This document shows, in pieces, positions 24,701 through 34,998 of a DNA stretch of 64,000 nt. The DNA comes from Gemmatimonadales bacterium (lineage in GTDB: Bacteria; Gemmatimonadota; Gemmatimonadetes; Longimicrobiales; Gaopeijiaceae). Location: contig REED01000110.1 of NCBI GenBank assembly GCA_007695225.1, positions 1-64,000 of the forward strand, read 5' to 3'. The first letter of the stretch is position 1; each line of letters opens with the position of its first letter. The notes below the pieces were generated by a model that was not told the DNA's origin, searched no databases, and was given only the letters and a program-made list of their open reading frames with translations. The translations under genes and the position numbers were made by a program.

Positions 24701-25624
24701 ATGCCCCCTGAAACCTCCAACGCCCGGACCCGTCGCCCTGACCTCCTGGGTCCCGCGGAACTCGCCGCCCTGGGTGGGTTGGAGCTGGTAGCCACCAAGG
24801 TGGTGGACGGCTTCCTCCTTGGACTCCACCGGTCGCCCCGACGGGGTCTCTCGGCGGAGTTCGCGGAACTCCGGGCCTACCGGCCGGGGGACGACCTCCG
24901 CCACGTGGACTGGCGCATGGTGGGACGGTCCGACCGCTTCTACGTGAAGCAGTTCGAGGAGGACACGCACCTGGGTGCCTATCTCCTCCTGGATGTGAGC
25001 GGCTCCATGGGGTGGAGTTCCCAGCCCGGCGCGCTTCCCTCCAAGCTCTGGTACGGCCAACTCCTCACGGCGGCAATGGGACTCCTCCTCATCCGGCAGG
25101 GAGACCGGGTCGGCTTCGCGCCCTTCGACCAGGGCGTCCGGGACTGGCTCCCTGCCCGGGGGGGTCGACGTCACCAGGCGGAGCTCTTGCGCCGGGTGGC
25201 GGAACAGGAAGCCAGGGGAGAGACCGAGGCAGGGGAACCGGTGCGGGAGGTTGCCCTTCGCCTCCGGAGACCTGGAATGGTGATCCTGGTGTCGGACCTC
25301 CTCCTGGACGCGGAGACCACGGCCCGTGCCCTCCGCTACCTGTCCCATCGGGGACACCAGGTGTTGGTGCTCCATCTCCTGGACCCAGGGGAACGGGAAC
25401 TCTCCGGCACCGGCACCCGCCTCTTCAAGGACCCGGAAACAGGCCAGGAACTCCGGGTTTCCGTGCCGGAGATCCGCGCCGCCTATCGGGATGCGGTGGA
25501 GGGGGCCATCCGAAGCTGGCGGGCCGCGCTCCGACCGTCAGGCGTGGACTATCACCTGGTGGACACCAGCCGACCTTTCGGACCGACGCTTCGCCACGTC
25601 CTCCGGGCCCGGGCCCGTCGCTGA
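24701..25624 (+). CDS. DUF58 domain protein (VWA-like fold)
   Basis: A 307-residue DUF58 protein. SPRRGLSAEFAELRAYRPGDDLRHVDWR is the family core, here written in two parts in nature; YLLLDVSGSMG is a DxSxS-type MIDAS motif of the von Willebrand A fold. DUF58 proteins usually occur with MoxR ATPases and BatA-type proteins. BatA follows after 3 bp, but no MoxR gene is next to it in this window. Start ATG at 24701; no strong ribosome site. Probably cytoplasmic or membrane-associated. Confidence 0.9.
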   Translation: MPPETSNARTRRPDLLGPAELAALGGLELVATKVVDGFLLGLHRSPRRGLSAEFAELRAYRPGDDLRHVDWRMVGRSDRFYVKQFEEDTHLGAYLLLDVSGSMGWSSQPGALPSKLWYGQLLTAAMGLLLIRQGDRVGFAPFDQGVRDWLPARGGRRHQAELLRRVAEQEARGETEAGEPVREVALRLRRPGMVILVSDLLLDAETTARALRYLSHRGHQVLVLHLLDPGERELSGTGTRLFKDPETGQELRVSVPEIRAAYRDAVEGAIRSWRAALRPSGVDYHLVDTSRPFGPTLRHVLRARARR

Positions 25625-25627
25625 GCC

Positions 25628-27577
25628 GTGACCCTTCTCGCACCCCTCCTCCTACTGGCGGGCCTGGCCCTGGCCATCCCCCTCATCCTCCATCTCTGGC
25701 AACGGAACCAGACGGAGACCGAGGCCTTCCCGGCCCTGCGGTACCTCCTCACCAGCACCAGGGATCGGGATCACACCCTTCGCCTCCGGCAACTGCTCCT
25801 CCTCCTCTCCCGGCTGGCCCTCCTGGCCCTCCTGGTTCTGGCCGCCGCCCGTCTCGTTCTACCCATCGGGGGACGGGACCACCCCTCCGGTTCCCTGGTC
25901 CTCATCGTGGACAACGGGCTCTCATCAGGACTGGTGGTCGAGGGGGAGCGGGTCCTGGACCATCTCCGGGATCGGGCCAGGGAGGCGTTGGGTGCGGCGG
26001 GCGCAGGGGATCGCATCTGGGTGGTGGCCGCAGGTGAACCCTGGCGCGCCAGCTTCCCCCTCACCCCTCTCCAGGCGGACTCCCTCCTCTCCACCCTCCG
26101 CCCCACAGCGGTAGACCCCGACCTGGCCGGGGCCCTTGCCCGGGCCGACGCTCTCCTGGCCGCCGCCGGGGATGGCCCCTCGGAGATCCTCCTCTTCTCC
26201 GACCTCCGGGGACTGGAGACCGGGGAGCCGCCGGCACTGGAGTCCGCCGTCCTGATCCTGGACACTGAGCTTCCCCAGGTGCCGCATCGGGGGATCGCCG
26301 AGGTCCGGGTGGGAGGCGGCCTCCCCCCCCGGGCCGGCGACCCCTCGGAAGTGGAGGTTCGGATCGCCGGCGCCGACTCCGCGAACGTTGCCGTGCGGAT
26401 CCACCTCGGAGAGGAACTCGTCGCCGCGGGGAGGACCGACGAACGGGGATGGGGCGTCTTCCCACTGCCAGCCATGGGGGCCGGGTGGTGGACAGGGCGT
26501 GTGGAGATCGACCCCGACGCCCTCCTCGCCGACGACGTGGTGGACTTCGCCCTGCAGGTGCGTGCAGCACCCAGCGTGGCCCTCCAGGGCCCCCCTCCTC
26601 CCTTCCTGGCAGAGGCGCTGGAGGCCCTGGAGGCGGGGGGGCGGATCCGTACGTCCCCCGTCCCCTCCGCTCAGGTCCAGTTCCTGATGGAGTTGGCGGG
26701 CCTGCCGGGCCCGTCGGTGGACCCCTCCACAGAACTCACGGTGGTCCTCCCTCCACGAGACCCCTCCCTCCTCCCTGCCTTCAATCGATGGCTTGAGGCC
26801 CGGGGGGCCTCCTGGCGCATGAGCCTTCCCGACACCCCCGCCGATGCCGAGTACCGGCTGGAGGTGGATGGCTCCGGGTTCCCCCCCTCCTTGGCTGAAG
26901 TGACGCTCCGGTGGCGTGTGGGCCTTGAGGGTCCCCCGGAAGGGGTTCTCCTGCGGACCGGGGATGGCGCCCCATGGCTCGTGGAGGAGGTGGAGGCTAC
27001 GGGTCAGCGCCTCCGGATCCTGGCATCTCCCCTGGACCGATCCTCTTCGGACCTCCCCCTCTCCGCCGCCATGCTTCCCTTCCTGGACCGGCTCCTGGAC
27101 CCGGCTGAGGGCCCTGGGGCCTCTTCCGCCGTGCAGGCCGGCCAGCCGCTCCCCCTCCCTCTGGAGGCGCATCAGGTGCGCGCGCCCGACGGAACCATCC
27201 GCCCCGCTGATGGTATCTCGTCCGTGCTGGAAACCGGTCGCACCGGTGTCTGGGACCTCCTGGATGAGGGTGGGGCGGTGATGGGCCGGGTTGCCGTCCG
27301 TCCTGCTCCGCCCCCGGGGCCCCGTCTCGCGGCGGAGGATGTCGCGGCGTGGATGGGGACGGGAGCCCGGATCGTCCGTGATCCGGTTCGGTGGGACCGG
27401 GAGATCCTCCCCCACCGGCGAGGCCGCGAGGTGGCCCCCTATCTGGCCCTGCTGGCTCTCCTCCTCCTGGTGGCGGAGGGGTGGCTGGCCGCCCCCGGTC
27501 GCAACGGCGGCACCCGGTCATCCTTCTTGAGTCCCCAATCCCACTCCACACCGTCGGTCCGACGCCCCTTGCCTTGA
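25628..27577 (+). CDS. BatA-like membrane protein
   Basis: A 649-residue protein with the BatA N-terminal region: a first membrane helix (residues 2-22), IPLILHLWQRNQTETEAFPALRYL, and a second hydrophobic segment around 55-78. A VWA-like domain follows (LVLIVDNGLSSG, where the MIDAS serines are not conserved as DxSxS), then a long extracytoplasmic part and a last membrane helix near 600-620. GTG at 25628. It is 3 bp from DUF58 and overlaps mfd by TTGA. Confidence 0.83.
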   Translation: MTLLAPLLLLAGLALAIPLILHLWQRNQTETEAFPALRYLLTSTRDRDHTLRLRQLLLLLSRLALLALLVLAAARLVLPIGGRDHPSGSLVLIVDNGLSSGLVVEGERVLDHLRDRAREALGAAGAGDRIWVVAAGEPWRASFPLTPLQADSLLSTLRPTAVDPDLAGALARADALLAAAGDGPSEILLFSDLRGLETGEPPALESAVLILDTELPQVPHRGIAEVRVGGGLPPRAGDPSEVEVRIAGADSANVAVRIHLGEELVAAGRTDERGWGVFPLPAMGAGWWTGRVEIDPDALLADDVVDFALQVRAAPSVALQGPPPPFLAEALEALEAGGRIRTSPVPSAQVQFLMELAGLPGPSVDPSTELTVVLPPRDPSLLPAFNRWLEARGASWRMSLPDTPADAEYRLEVDGSGFPPSLAEVTLRWRVGLEGPPEGVLLRTGDGAPWLVEEVEATGQRLRILASPLDRSSSDLPLSAAMLPFLDRLLDPAEGPGASSAVQAGQPLPLPLEAHQVRAPDGTIRPADGISSVLETGRTGVWDLLDEGGAVMGRVAVRPAPPPGPRLAAEDVAAWMGTGARIVRDPVRWDREILPHRRGREVAPYLALLALLLLVAEGWLAAPGRNGGTRSSFLSPQSHSTPSVRRPLP

Positions 27578-30500
27578 CGCCAAGATCCCATCACGTGGTG
27601 GAGGGCCTCCGCTCCTCCCCCACCTTCCAGGCCCTTCTCCGACGTCCCCCATCCGGTGGAGAGACCCTGACGGTCACCGGAAACGTGGGTTCGGCAGCCG
27701 CCGCCTTCCTGGCGGCGCTTCACAGGGATCTCCCCCGTCACCTCTGGGTGGCGGTGGCGGACGACCCCGATCAGGCGGCACGATTGGAGGCAGACATGGT
27801 CTCCCTCCTGCAGGAGGAGGCCATTCCCCTCTACCCTCAGAGCGAGGCCCGCTTCTACTCCCCGGAGTCGGACCCCCGGATCGGCGGCCTCCGGGTGGAA
27901 GCGGTCGAGGCGCTTTTCGGCGGGTCGGCCCAACTCTTCGTCACCACCCCCCGGGCCCTCCAGGAACGGGTGGCCATCCCCGACCGCCTGGCCCGCCTCC
28001 GGCTTGAACTGGAGGTAGGGGAGGAGATTGGGTTCCAACTCCTGGCCGAGGAGTTGGAGACGCTGGGATACGAGAGGGTGCCCCTGGTGGAGGAGGTAGG
28101 CCAATACGCCGTCCGAGGAGGAATCCTGGACATCTTCTCCCTGGGGATCCCGGATCCGGTGCGGCTGGAGTTCTGGGGGGACGAGATCTCCTCCATTCGT
28201 CGGTTCGACGTTTCGGATCAGCGGTCCACCGGCTCGGAGGAACGCATCACACTCCTCCCTGCCCGTTTTCGCACCGGAGAGGACGGGGAGAGCCGTTCCA
28301 CCCGGAGCCTCCTGGAGATCCTTCCCGAAGGTGCCGTCCTGGTCCAGATGGGGGAGGACGACTGGGCCGAATCCTTCCGCCGGTGCGAGACCCAGGCGCG
28401 CCAGATCCGCGCCGATCGCCAGGAAGGGGGAGAGCACCTCCCCCCCCCGGAACGGATTCTCCTCCCAGCCGAAGCGGCCAGCCAGGCGGTGGATCGCCAC
28501 CCCCGACTCCGGTTCACCGCCGATGGGCACGGCGACCTCAATCTGAGAGCGTCGGCACCGCCGCAGGTGGAACGGCGGATGGATCGTCTTAAGGCGTTCC
28601 TCGCCGAGGAGGCGGAGCGGGGCGCCGCCACCGTCATCCTCTGCGACAATGAGGGGCAGGTGGAGCGGCTCGAGGAGATCCTCGCCGAGGGACGTCGCCT
28701 CCCGCCGGGGGTCTCCGTGGGAGTGGGAGCCGTGGAGGCGGGATTCCTCCTCCCGGAGACCACGCCCTCCCTGAACGTCCTCACCGACCATGAGATCTTC
28801 CGCCGCAGTCGCCGTGTCCGCACCGGCCGGCGATTCAAGGGCTCGGTGGCCCTGGAGAGCCTGGCCCAGCTCACACCGGGGGACTACGTGGTCCACATGG
28901 ACCATGGGATCGGGAAGTTCAGGGGTCTGGAGCAGATGGATCTGGCCGGAGAGGCCCTGGAGGTCCTGGCCATCGAGTACGCCGGCGGCGAGGTCCTCCG
29001 GGTCCCGGTCTATCGCCTGGACCTGGTGGAGCGATGGATCGGCGAGACCGACGGCACCGACCCCCCTTCGGTCCACCGCATCGGCGGGAAGCGCTGGAAG
29101 ACCCTGAGGCGGAAGACCGAAGAGGCGATCCGGCGGATGACGCAGGAGCTCCTGGAGCTCTATGCCGAACGGGAACTTGCGGAGGGGTTCGCCTTCTCTC
29201 CCGACACGAAGTGGCAGCGGGAGATGGAGGCCTCCTTCCTCTACGAGGACACCCCGGACCAGACCCGGGTCACCGCCGAGGTGAAGAAGGACATGGAGTC
29301 GCCCCGTCCCATGGATCGCCTCATCTGCGGCGATGTGGGGTTCGGGAAGACAGAGGTGGCCATCCGAGCCGCCTTCAAGGCGGTGCAGGACGGGAAGCAG
29401 GTGGCGGTCCTGGCCCCCACCACCATCCTGGTGGAGCAGCACTGCCGGACCTTCGAGGAACGACTCGCCGATTTTCCCGTGCGGGTTGCAGCCCTCTCCC
29501 GATTCCGTTCCGCAAAGGAGCAGCAGGAGATCCTGGCGGAGCTGGAGCGGGGGGAAGTGGACATCGTCATCGGGACCCACCGACTCCTCTCGTCCGACAT
29601 CCGCTTCCGCTCCCTGGGGCTCCTCATCGTGGACGAGGAGCAGCGCTTCGGGGTGAAGCACAAGGAGCGGCTGAAGAAGCTCCGGGCGGCGGTGGACGTC
29701 CTTACCCTGACCGCCACCCCCATCCCCCGGACGCTGCAGCTCTCCCTCGGCGGGATGCGGAATCTCTCCCTCATCCGGACTCCGCCCCGGGACCGCCTGG
29801 CCGTTCACACCCAGTCCATCCCCTGGAGCGATGGGCTATTGGCGGAGATCATGGCCCAGGAGCTGGACCGTGGAGGCCAGGTGTACTTCCTGCACAACCG
29901 GGTGGAGACCATCCACACCATCGCCGAGCGCGTCCGGCGCCTGGCCCCCGGCGCCCGGGTGGAGGTGGCCCACGGCCAGATGGCGGCGGGGGCGCTGGAT
30001 CCGGTGATGCGGGGGTTCATCCGGGGAGAGATCGATATCCTGGTCTGCTCCTCCATCGTGGAGAACGGACTGGATGTGCCCAACGCCAATACCCTGATCG
30101 TGGATCACGCCGACCGATTCGGACTGGCGCAGCTCTACCAGATCAGGGGGCGTGTGGGGCGGTCCGATCGAAGGGCCCACTGCTATCTGGTCACCCCCGA
30201 CGGAATCACCGAGGAGGCCCGACAGCGCCTCCGGGTGCTGGAGCACTACACTGAGCTGGGGAGCGGGTATCAGGTGGCCCTCCGTGACCTGGAGCTCCGG
30301 GGAGCGGGAAACCTCCTGGGATCCCATCAGTCCGGTTTCGCCCACGCGGTGGGGATGGACACCTACCTGCGCCTCCTGGAGGACGCCGTGCGGCGCTTCC
30401 GCCGGGGTGAGGGGGGCCAGGAGGCCTTCCCCGAGCCCGAGGTATCCCTTCCGGGATCCGCGTACCTTCCCGACGGGTATGTTTCGGATTCGAGCCAGAA

Positions 30501-30885
30501 ACTGCATCTTTACCGCCGGCTCTCGAAGTTGGAGGACCGGGCCCAGGTGGATCACCTCCGTGAGGAGATGGCGGATCGGTACGGTCCTCTCCCCCCTGAG
30601 GCGGAGCGCCTGCTGGACGCCCACCTCCTCCGGCTCCTGGGTCAGGAACTGGGAATCGAGCGGGTGTTCGTACGGGAACGGGAGGGTCGCATTACCTTCC
30701 GGGCCGCAGCGAACCCCCGGATGGCCACATTGGAGCCGCCCTTCCGGGACCGACAGGTGGAGGTTGAAATCCGAAGGATGGTCCCCCTGTCCCTGGGGCT
30801 CCGCCAGATCGGCCCCGAGCCCCTGACCCGAACGTTGACCCGAGCGCTGGAGCAGTTGCTTCAGACCCGCGCGAAAGCGGCCTGA
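27574..30885 (+). CDS. mfd: Transcription-repair coupling factor
   Basis: Translocase that displaces stalled RNA polymerase and recruits UvrA. At 1103 residues it is complete: the UvrB-like N-terminal module (residues 1-400, with [13 protein letters not shown]), the RNA-polymerase-interacting domain from about 436 ([20 protein letters not shown]), Walker A GDVGFGKT at 586-593, DEEQ box near 687, [26 protein letters not shown], and the TRCF C-terminal domain. TTG at 27574 overlaps the BatA stop as TTGA; GTG at 27595 or 27598 are alternatives. The first residues lack a clear ribosome site, so the start is less sure than the rest. Confidence 0.97.
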   Translation: MTPRSHHVVEGLRSSPTFQALLRRPPSGGETLTVTGNVGSAAAAFLAALHRDLPRHLWVAVADDPDQAARLEADMVSLLQEEAIPLYPQSEARFYSPESDPRIGGLRVEAVEALFGGSAQLFVTTPRALQERVAIPDRLARLRLELEVGEEIGFQLLAEELETLGYERVPLVEEVGQYAVRGGILDIFSLGIPDPVRLEFWGDEISSIRRFDVSDQRSTGSEERITLLPARFRTGEDGESRSTRSLLEILPEGAVLVQMGEDDWAESFRRCETQARQIRADRQEGGEHLPPPERILLPAEAASQAVDRHPRLRFTADGHGDLNLRASAPPQVERRMDRLKAFLAEEAERGAATVILCDNEGQVERLEEILAEGRRLPPGVSVGVGAVEAGFLLPETTPSLNVLTDHEIFRRSRRVRTGRRFKGSVALESLAQLTPGDYVVHMDHGIGKFRGLEQMDLAGEALEVLAIEYAGGEVLRVPVYRLDLVERWIGETDGTDPPSVHRIGGKRWKTLRRKTEEAIRRMTQELLELYAERELAEGFAFSPDTKWQREMEASFLYEDTPDQTRVTAEVKKDMESPRPMDRLICGDVGFGKTEVAIRAAFKAVQDGKQVAVLAPTTILVEQHCRTFEERLADFPVRVAALSRFRSAKEQQEILAELERGEVDIVIGTHRLLSSDIRFRSLGLLIVDEEQRFGVKHKERLKKLRAAVDVLTLTATPIPRTLQLSLGGMRNLSLIRTPPRDRLAVHTQSIPWSDGLLAEIMAQELDRGGQVYFLHNRVETIHTIAERVRRLAPGARVEVAHGQMAAGALDPVMRGFIRGEIDILVCSSIVENGLDVPNANTLIVDHADRFGLAQLYQIRGRVGRSDRRAHCYLVTPDGITEEARQRLRVLEHYTELGSGYQVALRDLELRGAGNLLGSHQSGFAHAVGMDTYLRLLEDAVRRFRRGEGGQEAFPEPEVSLPGSAYLPDGYVSDSSQKLHLYRRLSKLEDRAQVDHLREEMADRYGPLPPEAERLLDAHLLRLLGQELGIERVFVREREGRITFRAAANPRMATLEPPFRDRQVEVEIRRMVPLSLGLRQIGPEPLTRTLTRALEQLLQTRAKAA

Positions 30886-30926
30886 CGCGTTTACTGGACG
30901 CTGGGCCGCACCCGCGTCCTTCACCC

Positions 30927-32423
30927 ATGCAAACGAGACGACGCATGCGTCTTCACTCTGGAACCACACTTCTGCTCGGTGCCCTCCTCATCGGGCCCCT
31001 TCTCCTGGCCGGGTGCGACCGGGACGGCCCCCGCATGTCCCCTGACACGGTGGCTCGGGCCGGAGACTTCTCCCTCCAGGTGGAGGGAGCGGCCCGACTC
31101 CTGGCGCCCATCGACGAACTCCCCAGCGACCCCGAGGTGGTGGCGGCACTGGCCGACTTCTGGGTGGACTATCACCTCCTGGCGCTGGCGGTGAATCGGG
31201 AGGGGGAGCTGGACCGCATCGACCTGGGGCCGGTGTTCCGTCAGCAGGAGAGCCAGGAACTGGTCATGCGGCTCCGGGACGCCGTCATCGAAGAGGGTGA
31301 GCCTCCCTCCGACCAGGAAGTGGAAGCCTTCTACGAGGCGGAGCGCCCCGGTGAGCGTGTCCGGGCGCGGCACATCCTCCTCCTAAATCCGGAAGGGGCC
31401 ACCCCGGCCCAGCTCGACTCGGTTCGGGCCCTGGCAGAGGACCTCCGGGACCGGGCACGAGCCGGAGCCGACTTCGCCGCACTGGCCGAGGAGTGGTCGG
31501 AGGATCCGGGGAGTGCGGCCCGGGGTGGGGATCTGGGCTTCTTTCCCCGGGGCTCCATGGTTCCCGCCTTCGAGGAGGTGGCCTTCTCCCTGGAGCCCGG
31601 TGAGGTGAGCGACGTGGTGGAGACCCAGTTCGGTCTCCATATCATCCGCACCGAGGAGCGGGAATTCCCCGACATGGGTGAAATCCGGGAGCAGCTCCGG
31701 ACGCAGATCCAGATGCAGCGGACCAGCCAGGCCGAGTCCATTTTCGTCGCGGGAATCGAGGAGCCGGCGGACGTCCAACTCGCCGACGGCGGTCTGGAGC
31801 GCGCCCGGGAGTTGGCGGCGGACGCAGACGCCACCCTGAGTTCCAGGGAGGCGAACCAGCCCCTCACCCGCTACCAGGGCGGAAGCTATACGGCCCGGGA
31901 CTACCGGGAATTCCTTTTGAACCAACCCGAGCAGCTCCGTCAGCAGATCGAGATGGCCGCCGATGATCAGTTGGAAGGGCTCCTCCGGAACCTGACCCGG
32001 GGTGAACTCCTGGTTGAGGAGGCCCGGAGCCGTGGCATCGCCCTGGGCTCCGACGAGGTGGAGGAGATCCAGCGGGATATCCGTGAGCAGTACCGGAACA
32101 TGGCCGGGCTCCTGGGTCTCGCTGACATCACTCCCGAAGAGGGAGAGAGCCTGAACGCAGCGGTGGAGCAGCGGGTGGATGAGGTCATGAACCGGATCGT
32201 TCGGGGAGAGCAGGACGTCTTTCCCCTGGGGAACCTCTCCCTCCCCCTCCGGGACCACTTCGGCTGGGGCCTGAATGAATCGGCCATGGATCGGGTGGCG
32301 GACCGGATCACCGCCCTCCGCGCCGAGGGACAGGTGGAAGAGACGATCACCCCGGACGCCGTTCCCGAGGAACTGATTCCCGAGGAGACACCTCCTCCGG
32401 GGGGCGACGAGGGGGGGGAGTAG
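30927..32423 (+). CDS. Parvulin-type peptidyl-prolyl isomerase lipoprotein
   Basis: A 498-residue protein with a lipoprotein signal ([11 protein letters not shown], lipid-modified Cys30) and a parvulin rotamase domain at about 145-250 ([46 protein letters not shown]). The helical N-terminal part and long acidic C-terminal tail ([13 protein letters not shown]) suggest a PrsA/SurA-like periplasmic chaperone. Its TAG stop is also the first three bases of the 26-bp repeat, and a strong terminator follows, separating it from surA. Confidence 0.9.
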   Translation: MQTRRRMRLHSGTTLLLGALLIGPLLLAGCDRDGPRMSPDTVARAGDFSLQVEGAARLLAPIDELPSDPEVVAALADFWVDYHLLALAVNREGELDRIDLGPVFRQQESQELVMRLRDAVIEEGEPPSDQEVEAFYEAERPGERVRARHILLLNPEGATPAQLDSVRALAEDLRDRARAGADFAALAEEWSEDPGSAARGGDLGFFPRGSMVPAFEEVAFSLEPGEVSDVVETQFGLHIIRTEEREFPDMGEIREQLRTQIQMQRTSQAESIFVAGIEEPADVQLADGGLERARELAADADATLSSREANQPLTRYQGGSYTARDYREFLLNQPEQLRQQIEMAADDQLEGLLRNLTRGELLVEEARSRGIALGSDEVEEIQRDIREQYRNMAGLLGLADITPEEGESLNAAVEQRVDEVMNRIVRGEQDVFPLGNLSLPLRDHFGWGLNESAMDRVADRITALRAEGQVEETITPDAVPEELIPEETPPPGGDEGGE

Positions 32424-32446
32424 AAGGCCGTTGAAGAAGTAGAGGG
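32421..32446 (+). repeat. 26-bp interspersed repeat, copy identical to 53317-53342
   Basis: Begins TAGAAGGCCGTTGAAG and ends AGTAGAGGG. All 26 bases are identical at 53317-53342. The TAG is the stop codon of the parvulin lipoprotein gene. It is followed at once by an inverted repeat (32444-32472). The core resembles terminal sequences of some insertion sequences, but no transposase is near. Confidence 0.8.
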
Positions 32447-32472
32447 TCCGCTATGACACCCGTCATGGACCC
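32444..32472 (+). repeat. Inverted repeat directly after the 26-bp repeat
   Basis: GGGTCC, 3 unpaired bases, ATGAC, loop ACCC, GTCAT, GGACCC: an 11-bp stem with one bulge. It overlaps the last bases of the 26-bp repeat. Confidence 0.55.
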
Positions 32473-32483
32473 TTACCCTCCAG

Positions 32484-32513
32484 GGGGCCGGCAGGAACCG
32501 ACCTGCCGGCCCC
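32484..32513 (+). terminator. Strong hairpin terminator between parvulin gene and surA
   Basis: GGGGCCGGCAGG, loop AACCGA, CCTGCCGGCCCC: a perfect 12-bp G+C-rich stem followed by GGTTTAC. Position 60 bp after a stop and 115 bp before the next start fits an intrinsic terminator with a short T-run. Confidence 0.7.
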
Positions 32514-32627
32514 GGTTTACGAGTCGTAGCCATTGCCTCTTCGGCTGTGGCGTTTCTGCAGCCATTGAAGTCCCGTGAACTCCCGTATCCCGTGATGTCC
32601 ATCGCCCCACGGAAGGACAGACCTGCC

Positions 32628-33950
32628 ATGCGCCTCCTCGTCGTTGCCCTCTCCGTGGTCCTCCTGTCGACCCCGGCGGCAGCCCAGGACATGCCTGCCA
32701 TGCCCACCTCCAGCCAGGATCAGCTGGTGGACCGGGTGGCCGCCGTGGTGGGGGACTCCATCATCCTGATGAGCCAGATCACGGAGCAGATGCTCCGTAT
32801 GCAGGCAGGGGGAGCACCTCTTCCCTCCGACCCCGCGGAGCTGGCCGTCGTGGAAGGGGAGGTCCTGGAGGACCTGGTGAACCAGCAGCTCCTCCTCCAG
32901 GCTGCCGCCCGGGACACCACCATTGACGTCTCTGATGGGCGGGTGGAGGAGACCCTCCGGGATGCCTGGGACGACCAGGTGGAGCGCTTCGGGAGCGAGG
33001 CCGCGCTGCGGGAGGCACTGGAAGCCCAGGGCCAGTCCCTGGCCTCCTATCGAGCCACCCTCCGGGACGAGATCCGCCGATCCCTCCTCCTCCAGAGCTA
33101 CATCCAGACGCGCCGGCAGGAGGCTCGGCTCATCCCGGTGGAGGAAGCGGAGGTGGAGGCCTACTTCGAGCGGGAACGCGAACGGCTGGGTCGGCGTCCC
33201 GCCACCCTCTCCTTTCGTCAGGTGGTTCTTCTCCCCCAGCCCTCCGATTCGGCGAAGGCAGCGGCAAAGGAGGAGGCCGAGCGCATCCTGGAGCTGATCC
33301 GGGACGGTGAGGACTTCGCCGACCTCGCCCGACGCTTTTCCGATGACCCCGGATCCCGCCAGGCCGGTGGGGATCTGGGGTGGTACCGCCGGGGAGCCGG
33401 CCTGGTGCAGGAGTTCGAGGATTCCGCCTTCGGCATCCGGGAGGGGATGATCACGGGACCGGTGGAAACCATGTTCGGGGCGCACATCATCAAGGTGGAA
33501 CGGGTCCGGGGGGCGGAGCGGAAGATCCACCACATCCTCATCGGAGCCGAAGTCAGCGCGTCGGACGTGGAACGCACCCGGACCCGTGCCGAGGAAATCC
33601 AGGCCGCGGTGGCGGAGGGTGCCTCCATCGGGGACTTCAGCGGGGAGCAGGAGGAGCTCGGCCTTCCCGACTCCCTGGAGATCACCCAGGACCAGTTGGA
33701 CCAACTCCCCTCCGGGTACGCCCAGGCCCTCCGGAACGCCCAGCCCGACCAGGTGCTGGGCCCCGTGGAGTTTCCCGCTCAGGGGAATCCCGCCTTTGCG
33801 GTGATCCAGGTACTGGGAGTTCGGGATGAGGGAGAGTATTCCCTCGAGGACCTCCGGGCCCAGATCCGGGAGCGCATCCGGGGAGAGAAGTTCGAGGAAC
33901 GGCTGATCCAGGATCTCCGGGATCGCTCCTTCGTCGAGGTTCGACGCTGA
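32628..33950 (+). CDS. surA: SurA-like periplasmic chaperone/peptidyl-prolyl isomerase
   Basis: A 440-residue secreted chaperone for outer-membrane proteins. Signal peptide at residues 1-20 (LLVVALSVVLLSTPAAAQ); SurA N-terminal region DRVAAVVGDSIILMSQI; a first parvulin domain at about 185-285 (FADLARRFSDDPGSRQAGGDLGWY, FGAHIIKVE) and a second, partial one after RKIHHILI. ATG at 32628 was chosen for the signal peptide; ATG at 32595 is possible. pdxA follows with overlap, recalling the surA-pdxA linkage of Proteobacteria. Confidence 0.9.
   Translation: MRLLVVALSVVLLSTPAAAQDMPAMPTSSQDQLVDRVAAVVGDSIILMSQITEQMLRMQAGGAPLPSDPAELAVVEGEVLEDLVNQQLLLQAAARDTTIDVSDGRVEETLRDAWDDQVERFGSEAALREALEAQGQSLASYRATLRDEIRRSLLLQSYIQTRRQEARLIPVEEAEVEAYFERERERLGRRPATLSFRQVVLLPQPSDSAKAAAKEEAERILELIRDGEDFADLARRFSDDPGSRQAGGDLGWYRRGAGLVQEFEDSAFGIREGMITGPVETMFGAHIIKVERVRGAERKIHHILIGAEVSASDVERTRTRAEEIQAAVAEGASIGDFSGEQEELGLPDSLEITQDQLDQLPSGYAQALRNAQPDQVLGPVEFPAQGNPAFAVIQVLGVRDEGEYSLEDLRAQIRERIRGEKFEERLIQDLRDRSFVEVRR
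33936..33939 (+). promoter_or_regulatory. Ribosome binding site that decides the pdxA CTG start
   Basis: GAGG lies 7 bp before CTG at 33947, inside the end of surA. It is the only Shine-Dalgarno-like element correctly placed for a pdxA start that includes the conserved N-terminus. Confidence 0.5.
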
Positions 33951-34909
33951 GCCCTCGCCCTGCTCGACTGGCCGTCACCCTGGGAGATCCAAGGGGCATC
34001 GGCCCCGAGGTCGTGGGTAAGGCGGCCCTCCGGTTCCGGGAAGAACGCCCCGATGTGGAGTTGGTGGGATTCGGTGCTCGGGCCGGACTCCCGGAGGACT
34101 TCCCTTTTCCCGTAGAGGACACGAGTCCCCCGACGGGAGACCCCATGGACACCGACCTGTCGGCGGGGCACGCCTCCCTGGAAGCCATCCGTCGGGGGGT
34201 GGAGCTCTGCCTGCAGGGAGAGGCGGATGCCCTGGTCACCGGCCCCGTCCACAAGCCTTCACTCCACGCTGCAGGAGCTCGATTCCCAGGGCAGACCGAG
34301 CTCCTCCAGGCCCTGACCGGCGTGCCCCGCACCGGCATGCTCATGGCGACGGAGACGTGCCGCCTCGGGGGGCCGCTCCGGATCCTCCTGGCCACCACCC
34401 ACCTGGCCCTTCGGGACGTTCCGGCCCTACTCACCTCGGGCCTCCTGGTGGACCAGGTACTGCTGCTGGACCGCTCCCTCAAGGAGGGATGGGGTCTCGC
34501 CACCCCGCGTCTCGCCCTCTGCGGCCTGAATCCCCACGCCTCCGACGGAGGACTCTTCGGTGACGAGGAGGCGCGGATCCTGGCTCCTGCCGTGGAGCGG
34601 CTCCGGGGACTGGGGGTGGCGGTGGAGGGCCCCTTCCCCGCCGACACCGTCTTCCTGAGGCAGTTGGAGGGGAAGGCCGACGCGGTGGTGGTCCCCTACC
34701 ACGACGTGGGGATGGCCGTCTTCAAGACGCTCTCCTTCGGCGAGGGGGTGAATGTGACGCTGGGTCTCCCCTTCCTCCGGACCTCTCCAGATCATGGGAC
34801 GGCCTTCGATCTGGCCGGCAGGGGGAAGGCGGATGCGTCCTCCACCCTGTCCGCCCTCCGGTTGGCGATGCGGATCGGGACCAGGCACCGGAAAGCGGGA
34901 AACATCTGA
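33947..34909 (+). CDS. pdxA: 4-hydroxythreonine-4-phosphate dehydrogenase (CTG start)
   Basis: Pyridoxal phosphate synthesis enzyme. The conserved N-terminus LAVTLGDPRGIGPEV lies before any ATG, GTG or TTG in frame; the next is GTG at 34013, which would remove it. CTG at 33947 overlaps the surA stop (CTGA), has GAGG 7 bp upstream and gives 320 residues, normal for PdxA. Metal-site histidines are in TTHLALRDV, GLNPHASDGG and VVPYHDVG; TLGLPFLRTSPDHGTAFDLAG is diagnostic. The usual GHTE is GQTE here, replacing a substrate-contact His by Gln. Confidence 0.9.
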   Translation: MSPRPARLAVTLGDPRGIGPEVVGKAALRFREERPDVELVGFGARAGLPEDFPFPVEDTSPPTGDPMDTDLSAGHASLEAIRRGVELCLQGEADALVTGPVHKPSLHAAGARFPGQTELLQALTGVPRTGMLMATETCRLGGPLRILLATTHLALRDVPALLTSGLLVDQVLLLDRSLKEGWGLATPRLALCGLNPHASDGGLFGDEEARILAPAVERLRGLGVAVEGPFPADTVFLRQLEGKADAVVVPYHDVGMAVFKTLSFGEGVNVTLGLPFLRTSPDHGTAFDLAGRGKADASSTLSALRLAMRIGTRHRKAGNI

Positions 34910-34919
34910 CGTCGCTTCT

Positions 34920-34949
34920 TTGACACCACCCGCTCATGGCCGGTAGATT
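34920..34949 (+). promoter_or_regulatory. Candidate sigma-70 promoter for ftsEX
   Basis: TTGACA, an 18-bp spacer and TAGATT (4 of 6 at -10) just after pdxA. A start of transcription near 34956 would lie downstream of the ATG at 34936, which favours GTG 34999 as the ftsE start. Confidence 0.5.
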
Positions 34950-34998
34950 TCCCGATTCCTCATCCCTCCCCTCGTCCGTCTCCCCACGCCAACGGTCT

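Noticed and set aside
27439-29808. Very long open minus-strand frame opposite BatA and mfd
   Set aside because: Antisense shadow of mfd; no family motif, repetitive Gly/Glu/His composition.
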